Of a DNA stretch of 64,000 nt, positions 1 to 8,812 are shown in pieces. The notes below the pieces were generated by a model. That model was not told the DNA's origin. It worked only from the letters and a program-made list of their open reading frames with translations, and searched no databases. Source of the stretch: Arthrobacter sp. zg-Y820 (GTDB taxonomy: Bacteria; Actinomycetota; Actinomycetes; Actinomycetales; Micrococcaceae). The position numbers and the translations under genes were made by a program. The stretch's first letter is position 1; each line of letters starts with the position of its first letter. The stretch is taken from contig NZ_CP126247.1 of NCBI RefSeq assembly GCF_030142155.1, positions 1,488,001 through 1,552,000 of the forward strand, in the 5' to 3' direction.

Positions 1-2
1 TG

Positions 3-2555
3 CCGCTGGTGCCCGAGCACGCCGCCGCGGCTGCCGCTCCCGGAACCGGCCTGACCGTTGCCGGGCTGACCATCCGGTACGCCGGCCGGCCCCGGCCGGC
101 CGTATCGAACCTCAGCTTCACCGTGCCCGCCGGCAGCATCGCTGCCCTGACCGGGCCCAGCGGCACCGGCAAAACCTCGGTGCTGGAGGCACTTGCCGGG
201 CTGCGCCGCAGCGGCGGCGACACCACGCTCGAGGGCACCGTCAGCGGCGTGGACCGCGCCGGCATCGCCTGGATTCCCCAGCACCCCGTGCTGGTGGAGG
301 ACACCGCGGCAGCCGAGATCGCCCTCTACTCGGGGCTCGGAACTGCGGACGAGGGACGGCGGGCAGCCGTTGAGGCCCTGGCCGCGATCGACTCCCTGCA
401 CCTGCTGGACACCCCCACCGCCGACCTCAGCCCGGGCGAGCAGCGCCGCGTCGCCGTCGCCCGTGCCCTGGCCCGGATCGCCTGCCAGCCTCAGGTGCGC
501 CTGCTGCTCGCCGACGAGCCCACCGCGCACCTGGACGCCCGCAGCGCAGCCGCCGTGATCCGTGCCCTCGAGCGCCTGCGCGGCTCCGTGACCGTGCTGC
601 TGGTGGCCCACGACTCCGCCGCCGCCTCCATCGCCGACCGCCGAATTCCGGTGGGCGCGGCGGACCTTCCGGACGGGCCGGCAGCTTCCCCCCTCGCGGG
701 TGGCTCCGGTGCCGGCACTGGAGCCCGGTCCGCCACCGCCACCTCCACCGCCACCGCCGACGGCGACAGTTCCGCCGGTTTCGCCGGGTCCGCCGGCTCC
801 GCGCACGACGCCGTGCCCGCGCCTGCCCGCTGGCGGGACGAGCTGGCCGATACCGGGACCCATCCGGTGCACCAGTCGCTGTGGAAGAACCTCCTGGTCC
901 TGCGTCCCTGGAGCCGGCAGTTCCTGCTGGCCCTGTTCCTGGGCACCGGCGCCACGCTCTTTGCCGTTGCCCTGACCTCCCTGTCCGGCTGGCTGATTGT
1001 CCGCGCCCACGAACAGCCGCCGATCCTGCTGCTGCTCACGGCGATTGTCGGGGTGCGGTTCTTCGGCATCGGGCGGTCCGTCCTGCGGTACCTAGAGCGG
1101 CTGCGCCTGCACGACGCCGTCTTCCGCGCCACCAACTCGATTCGCATCCGGCTGTGGAACGGGCTGCTGCAGCGACCCGAGGGGTGGCGCCGGCTGGCCC
1201 GCGGGGGCGGCGCCCTGGAGCGGCTGGTCGGGGACGTTGACGAACTGCGCGACATCGCACCGCGCGTCGTTTTCGCACCGCTGACCGGATTCCTCACTGC
1301 CGTGGCCGCCTGCATCGCCACCGGCCTGCTGCTGCCCGAAGCACTGCCCGCCCAGATCGGCGTCTGCGTGGTGGGCCTGATTGCCGCCCCGCTGCTGGCC
1401 CACGCCGCCGACGCCGCCGCCCGCGCCGCCACCGTCCGGCTGCAGTCCCGGTCCATGGCGGCCATGGCCCGCCTGCTCTCCGCGGCTCCGGATCTGCAGG
1501 CCAACAGCAGCGCCGCAGCGGTCTTTGCCCGGCAGCAGGAGCTTGATGCCCGGGCCTCGGCCGCGGTCCGGCGCAGTGCCTGGGCGCAGGGCCTTGCCAA
1601 TGCCCTCACGGCCCTGGCCTGCTCCCTCGGCGCGCTGTACATGCTCACGCTGGCCGAGTCGGCGCCCGCGACCGTGGCCGCCGTCGTCGTGCTCATGCAG
1701 CTGGCCCTGATCGAAGCCTTTATCGCCGTCAACGGATCCATCCAGCAGTTCTCTGCCTGGCGGACGCTGGGCGACAAGGTGCTGCCGGACCTGGGCACCG
1801 ACGAGGTCGAGCCCCTGGACGGACTCGACGCCGAACCGGACACCTCCGCCGGCGCTGAACACCGGGAGGCGAACCTCCGGAACGTGGATGCCGTCGAGCT
1901 GCGCGGCATCAGCTACAGCTATCCGGGCCAAACCCGTCCCGTCTTCGAGGATCTGGACCTGGATCTGTACCGCGGCAGCTGGTTGGCAGTCACGGGGCCG
2001 TCCGGCAGCGGAAAGTCCACTCTGCTTGGAGTCCTGCTCGGGTTCCTGGTTCCGCAGGAAGGATCCTTCCGAATCAACGGCATCCCTGCCGCCGATCTGC
2101 CTCCGGCCGCGCGGCGGATGGCCTGGTGCCCGCAGGAGGCGCACCTGTTCGACTCCACTCTGCGCGGCAATCTGCTGCTGGCCCGCGACCGCCGGCAGGC
2201 TCCCGGCGACGCGGAAATGACTGCGGTGCTGGACGCCGTCGGACTGGGGCCCTTCCTGTCCGGGCTTCCGGACGGACTGGACACCCGTGTGGGCGGCGGC
2301 GGGCACTTCCTCTCCGGCGGCCAGCGCCAGCGGCTCGCCGTCGCGCGCGCCCTCCTCACGGAGGCCGACGTCGTCCTGCTGGATGAACCCACCGCTCACC
2401 TGGATGCGGAGGCGGGGGAGCAGTTGATGGCCGACCTCACCGTCGGGCTGCGCGGCAAATCAGTGGTTGTCGTGACCCACAATCCGGCCGACGCCGCGTG
2501 GTGTGACCGGAGCCTGGCCCTGGGCGAACCCGTGTGCGCCGGATCACAGGCGTAG
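3..2555 (+). CDS. cydDC: Thiol reductant ABC exporter, CydD-CydC fusion (5' truncated by window)
   Basis: Right-hand part of a fused CydDC-type exporter of cysteine/glutathione-like thiols, a family needed to assemble cytochrome bd oxidase. The frame is open to the left edge, so the protein starts upstream and the GTG at 9 is internal. Visible in order: a first nucleotide-binding domain (Walker A GPSGTGKTS near residue 48 of the visible part, signature LSPGEQ near 140, Walker B LLLADEP), an Ala/Gly/Ser/Thr-rich linker of about 60 residues, a CydC-type membrane domain (about 295-580), and a second NBD (GPSGSGKST near 663, LSGGQRQR near 768, VVLLDEP). An NBD followed by TMD-NBD implies a lost first TMD, as expected of a CydD-CydC fusion. 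cydAB would be expected upstream (inference). Confidence 0.9.
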   Translation, partial: PLVPEHAAAAAAPGTGLTVAGLTIRYAGRPRPAVSNLSFTVPAGSIAALTGPSGTGKTSVLEALAGLRRSGGDTTLEGTVSGVDRAGIAWIPQHPVLVEDTAAAEIALYSGLGTADEGRRAAVEALAAIDSLHLLDTPTADLSPGEQRRVAVARALARIACQPQVRLLLADEPTAHLDARSAAAVIRALERLRGSVTVLLVAHDSAAASIADRRIPVGAADLPDGPAASPLAGGSGAGTGARSATATSTATADGDSSAGFAGSAGSAHDAVPAPARWRDELADTGTHPVHQSLWKNLLVLRPWSRQFLLALFLGTGATLFAVALTSLSGWLIVRAHEQPPILLLLTAIVGVRFFGIGRSVLRYLERLRLHDAVFRATNSIRIRLWNGLLQRPEGWRRLARGGGALERLVGDVDELRDIAPRVVFAPLTGFLTAVAACIATGLLLPEALPAQIGVCVVGLIAAPLLAHAADAAARAATVRLQSRSMAAMARLLSAAPDLQANSSAAAVFARQQELDARASAAVRRSAWAQGLANALTALACSLGALYMLTLAESAPATVAAVVVLMQLALIEAFIAVNGSIQQFSAWRTLGDKVLPDLGTDEVEPLDGLDAEPDTSAGAEHREANLRNVDAVELRGISYSYPGQTRPVFEDLDLDLYRGSWLAVTGPSGSGKSTLLGVLLGFLVPQEGSFRINGIPAADLPPAARRMAWCPQEAHLFDSTLRGNLLLARDRRQAPGDAEMTAVLDAVGLGPFLSGLPDGLDTRVGGGGHFLSGGQRQRLAVARALLTEADVVLLDEPTAHLDAEAGEQLMADLTVGLRGKSVVVVTHNPADAAWCDRSLALGEPVCAGSQA

Positions 2556-2589
2556 GAAGCGCCCGGGTCCGGTGTCTTAAGCTGGAAAA

Positions 2590-3582
2590 ATGACTACCGC
2601 GCCTCCTGAAATTCCAGCTCCCACCACCGGCCTGCGCTGGCGGGCGATCACCGCAGACGACCTCGACGGCTGGCTGGAGCTGATTCGGCGCATTGCCGCG
2701 GTGGACAAGCCGGGCTACGTGGACCAGCGCGCCGACCTGGAACACACGCTGGCCTCGAGCGCCGACAACCCGGCGCGGGACACCCTGCTGGGACTGGACC
2801 GGGACGGGGTCCCGCGTGCCTACGGGTACCTGGTCCGGACCGAGGGGTCGGACAAGATCCACGGTGCCGGGGGAGTGGACCCGCAGTGGCGCAGGCGCGG
2901 GATCGGCACCGCCCTGCTGCGCTGGCAGCAGCAGCGGGCCCGCGAGCGGCTGCTGGAAACCGGGCACGAGGCCGGCCTGCTGCGGTTCATGGCGGAAGAG
3001 GACAACGCCTCGCACGTGGCGCTCTTCCATGCTGCCGGAGCACGGGTGGTGCGCTACTTCACCGAGATGACCCGGCCGCTGGAGGACGGGATTCCCGACG
3101 TTCCGCTGCCGCAGGGGCTGGAGTACGTCACCTTCAACGCCGGCATTTCCGAGGCCCTGCGCCAGGCGCACAACGAAGTGTTCCGGGACCATTGGGGCAG
3201 CGAGGAGCGCGACGTCGAACGCTGGCAGCACAACGTCGAACATCCGCATTTCCGGCCGGACTGGACCTTCGTGGTGATGGACACCGCGGCGGGGGAAATC
3301 GCCGGCTACAACATCGCCTCCTACGATCCCGAGGGCAAAAACCGGCACGGCTACACCGAGGGCTACACCGAACTGCTGGGCGTGCGCAGGAACTGGCGGG
3401 GACTGGGCCTCGCTCCGGCCATGCTCGGCGAGGCCATGCGCCGGTACAAGGCCTCGGGCATGGAGCGCGCCGGGCTGGGCGTCGATACTGAAAACCCCTC
3501 CGGTGCCCTGGGCCTCTACGAGCGTCTCGGCTACGTGCCGACCTACCGCGAGGTCTTTTTCGACCTGCAGTTGCTGCCGTAG
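2590..3582 (+). CDS. Tandem GNAT-domain N-acetyltransferase
   Basis: 330-residue protein with two GNAT acetyltransferase domains, the MshD-like two-domain layout. The first acetyl-CoA loop is RRRGIGTALL near residue 100; the second is NWRGLGLAPAML near 267, followed by the typical GNAT tail in which ENPSGALGLYERLGY contains the conserved N and Y. The substrate cannot be read from sequence; such pairs act on small amines or antibiotics, or form mycothiol-synthase-like enzymes. ATG at 2590 has no good Shine-Dalgarno, but TAAGCT (2578-2583) lies 6 nt before it, suggesting a leaderless transcript. The stop is 1 nt from the stop of the convergent gene at 3584. Confidence 0.85.
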   Translation: MTTAPPEIPAPTTGLRWRAITADDLDGWLELIRRIAAVDKPGYVDQRADLEHTLASSADNPARDTLLGLDRDGVPRAYGYLVRTEGSDKIHGAGGVDPQWRRRGIGTALLRWQQQRARERLLETGHEAGLLRFMAEEDNASHVALFHAAGARVVRYFTEMTRPLEDGIPDVPLPQGLEYVTFNAGISEALRQAHNEVFRDHWGSEERDVERWQHNVEHPHFRPDWTFVVMDTAAGEIAGYNIASYDPEGKNRHGYTEGYTELLGVRRNWRGLGLAPAMLGEAMRRYKASGMERAGLGVDTENPSGALGLYERLGYVPTYREVFFDLQLLP

Positions 3583-3583
3583 G

Positions 3584-4171
3584 TTAGCGCGGTCCGGGTG
3601 CTTGGCCGGTCCGGAAAGCGGCAATGCCGGCGGCCCACCCCGGCGCCCTGCCGCCGTTGGGAGGATGGAGGGCGCCGGCGTCGATCCCGGCGCCCGTCAG
3701 CAGCCAGGAACACAGCGAGTTGGAATTCCACATGTCAGTGGAGCCGGACACCTCGCGTCCCCACGTGTGCGGCGGCACCGCCGCCACGCGGTCCAGCAAG
3801 GCGGACGCGGCGTCGGCCGTCAGGGTGAACTCGACCGGCTTGCCGGCTGCATGCCGGCGGTCGGGAAGGATTCCGTGCGGCCAGCAGCGGACCTCGTAGC
3901 GGAAAAGCCGGGAGCGGCCCAGGAACGGCAGGCCCACGGGTCCGGTGACCACCACGCCCCGCGAGGGGTCGTGCCGGCCCCAGACCGGAGACATTTCGAT
4001 GACGAACTCCACCTCATCCAGCACCACGATAAGGGCGCTGTGAAACAGCGGCTGCGGCGGGCGGCGGTTCACCAGGGCATGGAAAAGTTCCCAGCATCTG
4101 CTGGTGTGGACCACGACGTGGCCGCCCGCCCCGACCGGAAGCCACCACAGCTGCAACCGGGCGGAATCCAT
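3584..4171 (-). CDS. Conserved hypothetical protein downstream of DtxR-type regulator
   Basis: 195 residues, no family name recognised. The start at 4171 (ATG) was chosen because it lies 8 nt after the stop of the upstream regulator gene, and the longer frame back to 4405 only shadows that gene. Conserved-looking blocks are HSALIVVLDEVEFVIEMSP, GPVGLPFLGRSRLFRYEVRCW and, near the C terminus, MWNSNSLCSWLL. I recall proteins with these blocks among actinobacterial hypotheticals. A His block followed by an N-S/C-rich helix start loosely resembles permuted papain-like hydrolases, but that is speculation. It is probably co-transcribed with the metal regulator at 4180-4860. Confidence 0.75.
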   Translation of the reverse strand: MDSARLQLWWLPVGAGGHVVVHTSRCWELFHALVNRRPPQPLFHSALIVVLDEVEFVIEMSPVWGRHDPSRGVVVTGPVGLPFLGRSRLFRYEVRCWPHGILPDRRHAAGKPVEFTLTADAASALLDRVAAVPPHTWGREVSGSTDMWNSNSLCSWLLTGAGIDAGALHPPNGGRAPGWAAGIAAFRTGQAPGPR

Positions 4172-4179
4172 CGCGGCTG

Positions 4180-4860
4180 CTATGCCTCGGCGGGGGAGGG
4201 CAGCACCCAGATGGATTGGGCGGCGGGGAGCCCCAGTTCGAACTGCTCTCCGTTGGCTGCCAGCGTCAGGGTGCCGGCGTAGGCCTGGCGCTGCAGCACC
4301 CGCACCCGCACGTCCAGATGCAGTCCGAGCCCGGCCAGATAACGCAGCAGCTCCGGGTCGATGTCCGACACCCGGGCAATCGTGGCCTCCGTGCCGGCGT
4401 CGCACGCGCTCAGCCGGACCGCGGCCAGCGGCGGAAAACTGCCGTCCCGGGACGGAATGGGATCACCGTGCGGATCCCGGACGGGATGGCCCAGCCGCCG
4501 GTCCAGGGCGTTCACCATCTTGTCGGAGACCGCGTGCTCCAGGTGTTCGGCTTCGTCGTGCACCTCGTCCCAGCCGTAGTCCAGATACTCCACCAAAAAC
4601 GTCTCGATCAGCCGGTGCCGGCGCACCATGGCCACCGCCTCGCGGGTTCCGGCGTCGGTCAGCGTGATGGAACCGTAGCGCGCGTGGGTCAGCAGGCCCT
4701 GAGCCGTCAGTTTCTTCACGGCCTCGGAGACCGACGACGGCGAATTGCCCACATGCGCGGACAGCGCCGACACGGTGACCGGCTCGTCGGTCCATTCCTG
4801 GGCGGTCCAAATGACCTTGAGATAGTCCTCGGATGCGGCTGAAAGCTGATTGGTACCCAC
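4180..4860 (-). CDS. DtxR/MntR-family metal-dependent transcriptional regulator
   Basis: 226-residue iron- or manganese-sensing repressor. An N-terminal winged helix (about 8-65, with LSAHVGNSPSSVSEAVKKL as the recognition region) is followed by a DtxR-type dimerisation and metal domain (about 70-140, including RHRLIETFLVEYLDYGWDEVHDEAEHLEHAVSD) and a FeoA/SH3-like C-terminal domain ending near FELGLPAAQSIWVL. The metal domain residues H, E, H, E and H typical of the family are present; whether it is IdeR- or MntR-like is not certain. The start is GTG; on this strand TAGGGT (4867-4872) sits 6 nt upstream, so the transcript may be leaderless. It is divergent from the copper operon, which has its own CsoR. 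Confidence 0.9.
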   Translation of the reverse strand: MGTNQLSAASEDYLKVIWTAQEWTDEPVTVSALSAHVGNSPSSVSEAVKKLTAQGLLTHARYGSITLTDAGTREAVAMVRRHRLIETFLVEYLDYGWDEVHDEAEHLEHAVSDKMVNALDRRLGHPVRDPHGDPIPSRDGSFPPLAAVRLSACDAGTEATIARVSDIDPELLRYLAGLGLHLDVRVRVLQRQAYAGTLTLAANGEQFELGLPAAQSIWVLPSPAEA

Positions 4861-4919
4861 CCCTCCACCCTACGTGAACCCCCAGCGGGAACCGATCCCG
4901 GCGCACACCACAACGTCAA

Positions 4920-4963
4920 TACCCCCAGGGGGTACTTGACGACATACCCCTTGGGGGTATATT
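4920..4963 (+). promoter_or_regulatory. csoR promoter with two G-tract palindromes (CsoR operators)
   Basis: Two palindromes lie in tandem: TACCCCCAGGGGGTA (4920-4934, perfect) and ATACCCCTTGGGGGTAT (4944-4960). They match the G-tract operators bound by CsoR-family copper sensors. A promoter is embedded: TTGACG at 4936-4941 (-35) and TATATT at 4958-4963 (-10), 16-bp spacer. The second palindrome fills the spacer and touches the -10 box; the first ends just before the -35. Binding would block RNA polymerase until copper releases the repressor. Confidence 0.9.
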
Positions 4964-4994
4964 TTGCTGGAGATCGAACAGCAAGGGAGCAGCC

Positions 4995-5396
4995 ATGAGC
5001 GCAACAACCGAACATGCCCAGCCGGCGCGTGGCCATCAGGATGACGGCTCCGAAACGGTCTCCGCGGTTCAGGCACCCTCACCTGCGGACCCGCACGCGG
5101 GCACGCACGGGTACGCCAGCGACAAAGAGGCGTACCTCAAGCGGCTCCGCCGCATCGAGGGGCAGGTCCGCGGCATTGCCCGGATGGTCGAGGAAGACAA
5201 ATACTGCATCGACGTCCTGACCCAGGTCGCAGCGATCAATAAGGCGCTGCACGCCGTCAGCCTGGGGCTCGTCCAGGACCACATCTCGCACTGCGTGGTC
5301 GACGCGGCCCGCGAGGCCGACGCCACCGGCAATCCGGGACTGGTGCAGGAAAAGGTCCAGGAGGCCACAGACGCCATCGGCCGGCTGCTGCGCTAG
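4995..5396 (+). CDS. csoR: CsoR-family copper-sensing repressor
   Basis: 133-residue metal-sensitive repressor of the CsoR/RcnR all-helical family. After a disordered N terminus of about 40 residues comes the conserved YLKRLRRIEGQVRGIARMVE helix, then DKYCIDVL and DHISHCV. These give the Cys-His-Cys copper ligand set (C in KYC, H and C in HISHC) that distinguishes Cu(I)-sensing CsoR. The Shine-Dalgarno AAGGGAG precedes ATG 4995. First gene of csoR-copZ-copA; the two palindromes in its own promoter imply autoregulation and copper induction of the whole operon. Confidence 0.95.
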   Translation: MSATTEHAQPARGHQDDGSETVSAVQAPSPADPHAGTHGYASDKEAYLKRLRRIEGQVRGIARMVEEDKYCIDVLTQVAAINKALHAVSLGLVQDHISHCVVDAAREADATGNPGLVQEKVQEATDAIGRLLR

Positions 5397-5497
5397 GACG
5401 CCAAGCAAAAGCCGCTCAGCCGCACACGAAACATCGGCCGCACATGAAAGATCAACGGCACGTCGAACCACCAGCAACCAGCGAACAGAGGAACACC

Positions 5498-5719
5498 ATG
5501 GAAACCACACTGAACGTCTCCGGCATGACCTGCGGGCACTGCGCCTCATCCGTCACCGAGGAACTTACTGCCCTTGACGGCGTCGACAGCGTCAGCGTTG
5601 ACCTGAATGCCGGAGGCATCTCGACCGTCGTCGTCACCTCGCACCGCGCCCTTGCACCCGAGGAGCTGGGTGAGGCCGTCGCGGAGGCCGGCTACCTCGT
5701 GGTGGAAGCTTCCGCCTAA
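5498..5719 (+). CDS. copZ: CopZ-type copper chaperone (heavy-metal-associated domain)
   Basis: 73-residue single HMA domain. ATG 5498 was chosen over an upstream in-frame ATG at 5444 because it has a Shine-Dalgarno (AGAGGA, 7 nt upstream) and starts exactly at the beta-strand ETTLNVSGMTCGHC. The MTCGHC motif supplies the two Cu(I)-binding cysteines. In the family it carries Cu(I) in the cytosol and hands it to the P-type ATPase encoded next and to CsoR. Sits 101 bp after csoR and 55 bp before copA. Confidence 0.95.
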   Translation: METTLNVSGMTCGHCASSVTEELTALDGVDSVSVDLNAGGISTVVVTSHRALAPEELGEAVAEAGYLVVEASA

Positions 5720-5774
5720 CCGCAGGGCCCGCCGTCCGGCCCCTCACCGCAATTCCCCTGGAAGGACAGTTGTC

Positions 5775-8237
5775 ATGAGTACCGAAGAACTGCTTCAGCA
5801 GCCGCAGCCGCGGGTCATCGACCTCAAGATCGAGGGCATGACCTGCGCTTCCTGTGTTGCCCGGGTGGAACGCAAACTCGGCAAGCTCGACGGCGTTGAG
5901 GCCACTGTCAACCTTCCGCTGGAATCCGCGCGAGTGACGGTGCCGGAGGGCGTGACCGATGAGCAGATCGTGCAGACCGTCGACTCGGCCGGCTACAGGG
6001 CGCGCCTGGTCCGCCCGGCGGGCGCAACACGGGTGGCCGCCGGCCCGGCGAACCATGCGGCAGATCCGCACTCCGGGCCCGGTGCGGATGCGCACGAAGC
6101 GCACGAAGGCGCCCCCGCCGGCATGCACGACGGCGGGGCCGTGGACCATATGGCCCACGGCGGAACCGCCGCCAGCCTGCGTCCGCGGCTGATCCTGGCC
6201 GCCGCGCTCACCCTTCCGGTCTTCCTCGTATCGATGGTCCCCGCCCTGCAGTTCAGCAATTGGGGCTGGGTTGCCGCGGTCCTGTCGCTGCCGGTGGTCA
6301 CCTGGTCCGCCTGGCCATTCCACCGGGCCGCGGCCATCAACGCCCGGCACTTCGCCTCGACAATGGACACCCTGGTGTCCCTGGGCGTCATAGCCTCCTA
6401 CCTGTTCTCCCTGGCGACCCTCCTCGCGGACCCGGCCCTCACCGCGCACGCCGGCATGGCAGGCATGACAGGCATGGACGGTCTGCCTGAGCCCGCGCAT
6501 GCCAACCTCTACTTTGAAGTGGCCGCCGTGGTGGTCACGTTCCTGCTGCTGGGCCGCTACCTGGAAGCCAATGCAAAGGCCCGTGCCGGTGACGCCCTGA
6601 AGGCGCTGCTCAGCCTGGGCGCCAAGGATGCCACGGTGCTGCGCAACGGTGCCGAAGTCCGGGTTCCCGCGGACCGTTTGCAGGTCGGAGACATCATCGT
6701 GGTCCGCCCGGGTGAGAAGATCGCTGCCGACGGCGTGGTCGCGGACGGCCGCTCCGCCGTCGATGCCTCCCTGATCACCGGCGAGTCAGTGCCGGTGGAC
6801 GTGGGCCCGGGGGATTCCGTTACCGGTGCCACCGTGAACACCTCCGGCCGGCTGCTGGTGCGGGCCACCCGGGTCGGCAGCGAAACCACCCTGGCCCAGA
6901 TGGGACGGATGGTCAGCGAAGCGCAGTCCGGGAAGGCTCCGATTGCCCGGCTGGCCGACCGGATCAGCGCCGTTTTTGTCCCCATCGTGCTGGGCGTCGC
7001 CGTGCTGGCCTTCGTCCTGTGGCTGCTCTTTACCGGCGATGTGCAGGCGGCGTTCACCGCCGCCGTCGCGGTGCTGGTGATCGCCTGCCCGTGTGCCCTG
7101 GGCCTGGCGACTCCGGTGGGCCTGCTGACCGGTACCGGACGCGGCGCCCAGCTGGGCATCCTGATCAAGGGCCCGCAGGTGCTTGAGGACACGCGGACCG
7201 TGGACACCATCGTGCTGGACAAGACCGGAACGGTCACCGACGGCCGGCTCTCAGTGGTGCGGACCCTGGCCTTCGCAACAGCCGGTGCCGGGATCTCGGT
7301 GCCGGCGGGCCCGGATGCCGCCGCCGCCGAGCTGCTGCGGCTCGCCGGAGCCGTGGAGGCGGCGGGGGAGCACCCCATCGCCGTCGCCATCGCCGGTGCG
7401 GCGCAAAAGGCGGCCGCCTCCGTCGGCCAGTCTTCCGCTCTGACCGGCCGGCTGCCTGCGGTGACCGGGTTTGATTCCGCACCGGGCGGCGGTGTGCGGG
7501 GCACCGTGGAGGGGCACGCCGTCGTGGCCGGCCGCCCCGGCTGGCTGGAGGAGAACGGCATTTCCCTGCCCGCGGACGCTGCGACTCTGCTCCGCGCGGA
7601 GCAGGACGCCGGCTCCACGGCGATCCTGGTGGCGGTGGACGGCCGCGCCGCCGGAATCATCAGCCTGCGGGACAACCTCAAGCCCGGATCGGCGGCCGCC
7701 ATCGCGCGGCTGCGGGCCCTGGGCCTGCGGCCGGTGCTGCTGACCGGCGACAACGCCGTGGTGGCCGCCCGCGTGGCCGACGCCGTCGGCATTGCTCCCG
7801 AAGACGTCCTCGCCGACGTCCGTCCGGCGGGCAAGGTGGAGGCCATCAAGCGGTTCCAGGCGCAGGGGGCCACCGTGGCGATGGCCGGCGACGGCGTGAA
7901 CGACGCCCCGGCCCTGGCGCAGGCGGACCTGGGCATTGCGATGGGCTCGGGCACCGACGTCGCCATCGACGCCGCGGACCTGACCGTGATGGGCAACGAC
8001 CTGGGCCAGGTGGCCACCGCCATCGAACTGTCCCGGCGCACGCTGCGCACGATCAAGACCAACCTGTTCTGGGCCTTCTTCTACAACGCGGTCGGCATTC
8101 CCGTGGCGGCGCTGGGCCTGCTCAATCCGATGATCGCCGGCGCCGCGATGGCCGCCAGCTCCGTGCTCGTGGTCGGGAACTCGCTGCGGCTGCGCAGCTT
8201 CGGCCGGCAGCACCTTCCCGCGAACCAGCACCGGTAG
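5775..8237 (+). CDS. copA: Copper-translocating P1B-type ATPase
   Basis: 820-residue copper export ATPase. ATG 5775 follows GGAAGGA; the frame extends further up without a better start. Order: one HMA domain with MTCASC (about 16-80), a His/Met-rich linker (about 110-140), two extra N-terminal helices, membrane helices, TGES in the actuator domain (about 335), the transmembrane CPC copper-site motif in IACPCALG (about 437), phosphorylation site DKTGT (about 482), GDGVNDAP (about 705), and final helices. A second Met/His stretch (HAGMAGMTGMDG) lies in an extracytoplasmic loop. All catalytic motifs are intact. It pumps Cu(I) out, fed by CopZ, under CsoR control. Confidence 0.97.
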   Translation: MSTEELLQQPQPRVIDLKIEGMTCASCVARVERKLGKLDGVEATVNLPLESARVTVPEGVTDEQIVQTVDSAGYRARLVRPAGATRVAAGPANHAADPHSGPGADAHEAHEGAPAGMHDGGAVDHMAHGGTAASLRPRLILAAALTLPVFLVSMVPALQFSNWGWVAAVLSLPVVTWSAWPFHRAAAINARHFASTMDTLVSLGVIASYLFSLATLLADPALTAHAGMAGMTGMDGLPEPAHANLYFEVAAVVVTFLLLGRYLEANAKARAGDALKALLSLGAKDATVLRNGAEVRVPADRLQVGDIIVVRPGEKIAADGVVADGRSAVDASLITGESVPVDVGPGDSVTGATVNTSGRLLVRATRVGSETTLAQMGRMVSEAQSGKAPIARLADRISAVFVPIVLGVAVLAFVLWLLFTGDVQAAFTAAVAVLVIACPCALGLATPVGLLTGTGRGAQLGILIKGPQVLEDTRTVDTIVLDKTGTVTDGRLSVVRTLAFATAGAGISVPAGPDAAAAELLRLAGAVEAAGEHPIAVAIAGAAQKAAASVGQSSALTGRLPAVTGFDSAPGGGVRGTVEGHAVVAGRPGWLEENGISLPADAATLLRAEQDAGSTAILVAVDGRAAGIISLRDNLKPGSAAAIARLRALGLRPVLLTGDNAVVAARVADAVGIAPEDVLADVRPAGKVEAIKRFQAQGATVAMAGDGVNDAPALAQADLGIAMGSGTDVAIDAADLTVMGNDLGQVATAIELSRRTLRTIKTNLFWAFFYNAVGIPVAALGLLNPMIAGAAMAASSVLVVGNSLRLRSFGRQHLPANQHR

Positions 8238-8250
8238 CTGCGGGAACGGC

Positions 8251-8287
8251 AGGGGCCGGGCAGTCCGTTGCGGGCTGCCCGGCCTCT
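8251..8287 (+). terminator. Hairpin terminator after copA
   Basis: Two 13-nt arms, AGGGGCCGGGCAG (8251-8263) and CTGCCCGGCCTCT (8275-8287), pair with one G-T pair around an 11-nt loop, 14 nt after the copA stop. The following bases are only mildly pyrimidine-rich. Confidence 0.7.
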
Positions 8288-8290
8288 CTC

Positions 8291-8740
8291 GTGATGCACT
8301 CTCTGGGAATCCTTCGTGCAGATAATGCCCTCCCCGAGAGTCCTTCGTGCAGATAATGCATTCAAGGGCCGCATTTCGGGCATTTTGACGCCCTGATCTG
8401 CACGAGAGATTTCTGCAGACCGCATTATCTGCACGAGAGATTGCCCGGACACACCGAGTGGGCAGATCCGGTGGGTTTGCGTTCATCCAGTGTGCAGATC
8501 TGGCGGGCAAAAGTCGCGCTGAAGTCGCCATAGCTGCACTCTCGGCGCCTCGGCAGCGTCGAAAGTACACGTCTGGTGAGATACGGGCAGCGCCGGCCGT
8601 CGAGAGTGCACGTCTGGCGACTTGATCGGCGTTTTGGCCGCCACAGCTGCGCTCTCGGTGCCCCCGGCCTGCTCAAACCCGCCATAGCTGCACTTTCGGT
8701 GCCCCCGGCGTGCTCAAACCCGCCATAGCTGGTGACTTGA
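8291..8740. repeat. Gene-free array of short direct and inverted repeats
   Basis: About 450 bp between copA and topoisomerase without a convincing ORF. CCTTCGTGCAGATAATGC occurs at 8311-8328 and 8342-8359; its relative in reverse, GCATTATCTGCACGAGAGATT without the last base, lies at 8422-8441, and a shorter copy is at 8395-8412. Downstream are degenerate copies of GCCATAGCTGCACTCTCGG (for example 8527, 8639, 8681) and reverse forms such as GAGAGTGCACGTCTGGCGA at 8602. The unit beginning GCCCCCGGC at 8660 repeats almost exactly at 8701 (41-bp period). Spacing is irregular and no cas genes are near. Relatives occur at 53370-53510. Confidence 0.75.
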
Positions 8741-8812
8741 ATCCGGGAGCGTCCGGACGGCCTTGCCCAGCCGCAGCCCCGGCCAGCCGCCGCTCCGGCA
8801 GCCGCCGGAACG

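Noticed and set aside
491..1909. 472-residue minus-strand ORF antisense to cydDC, and similar long frames at 8915-11365 (+), 25490-27997 (-), 28761-30578 (-)
   Set aside because: They lie opposite genes with clear motifs, have Arg/Ala/Gly/His-rich translations without domains, and arise from high GC at third positions.
8291..8740. CRISPR array
   Set aside because: Repeats are short, degenerate, irregularly spaced and in both orientations; no cas genes occur in the window.
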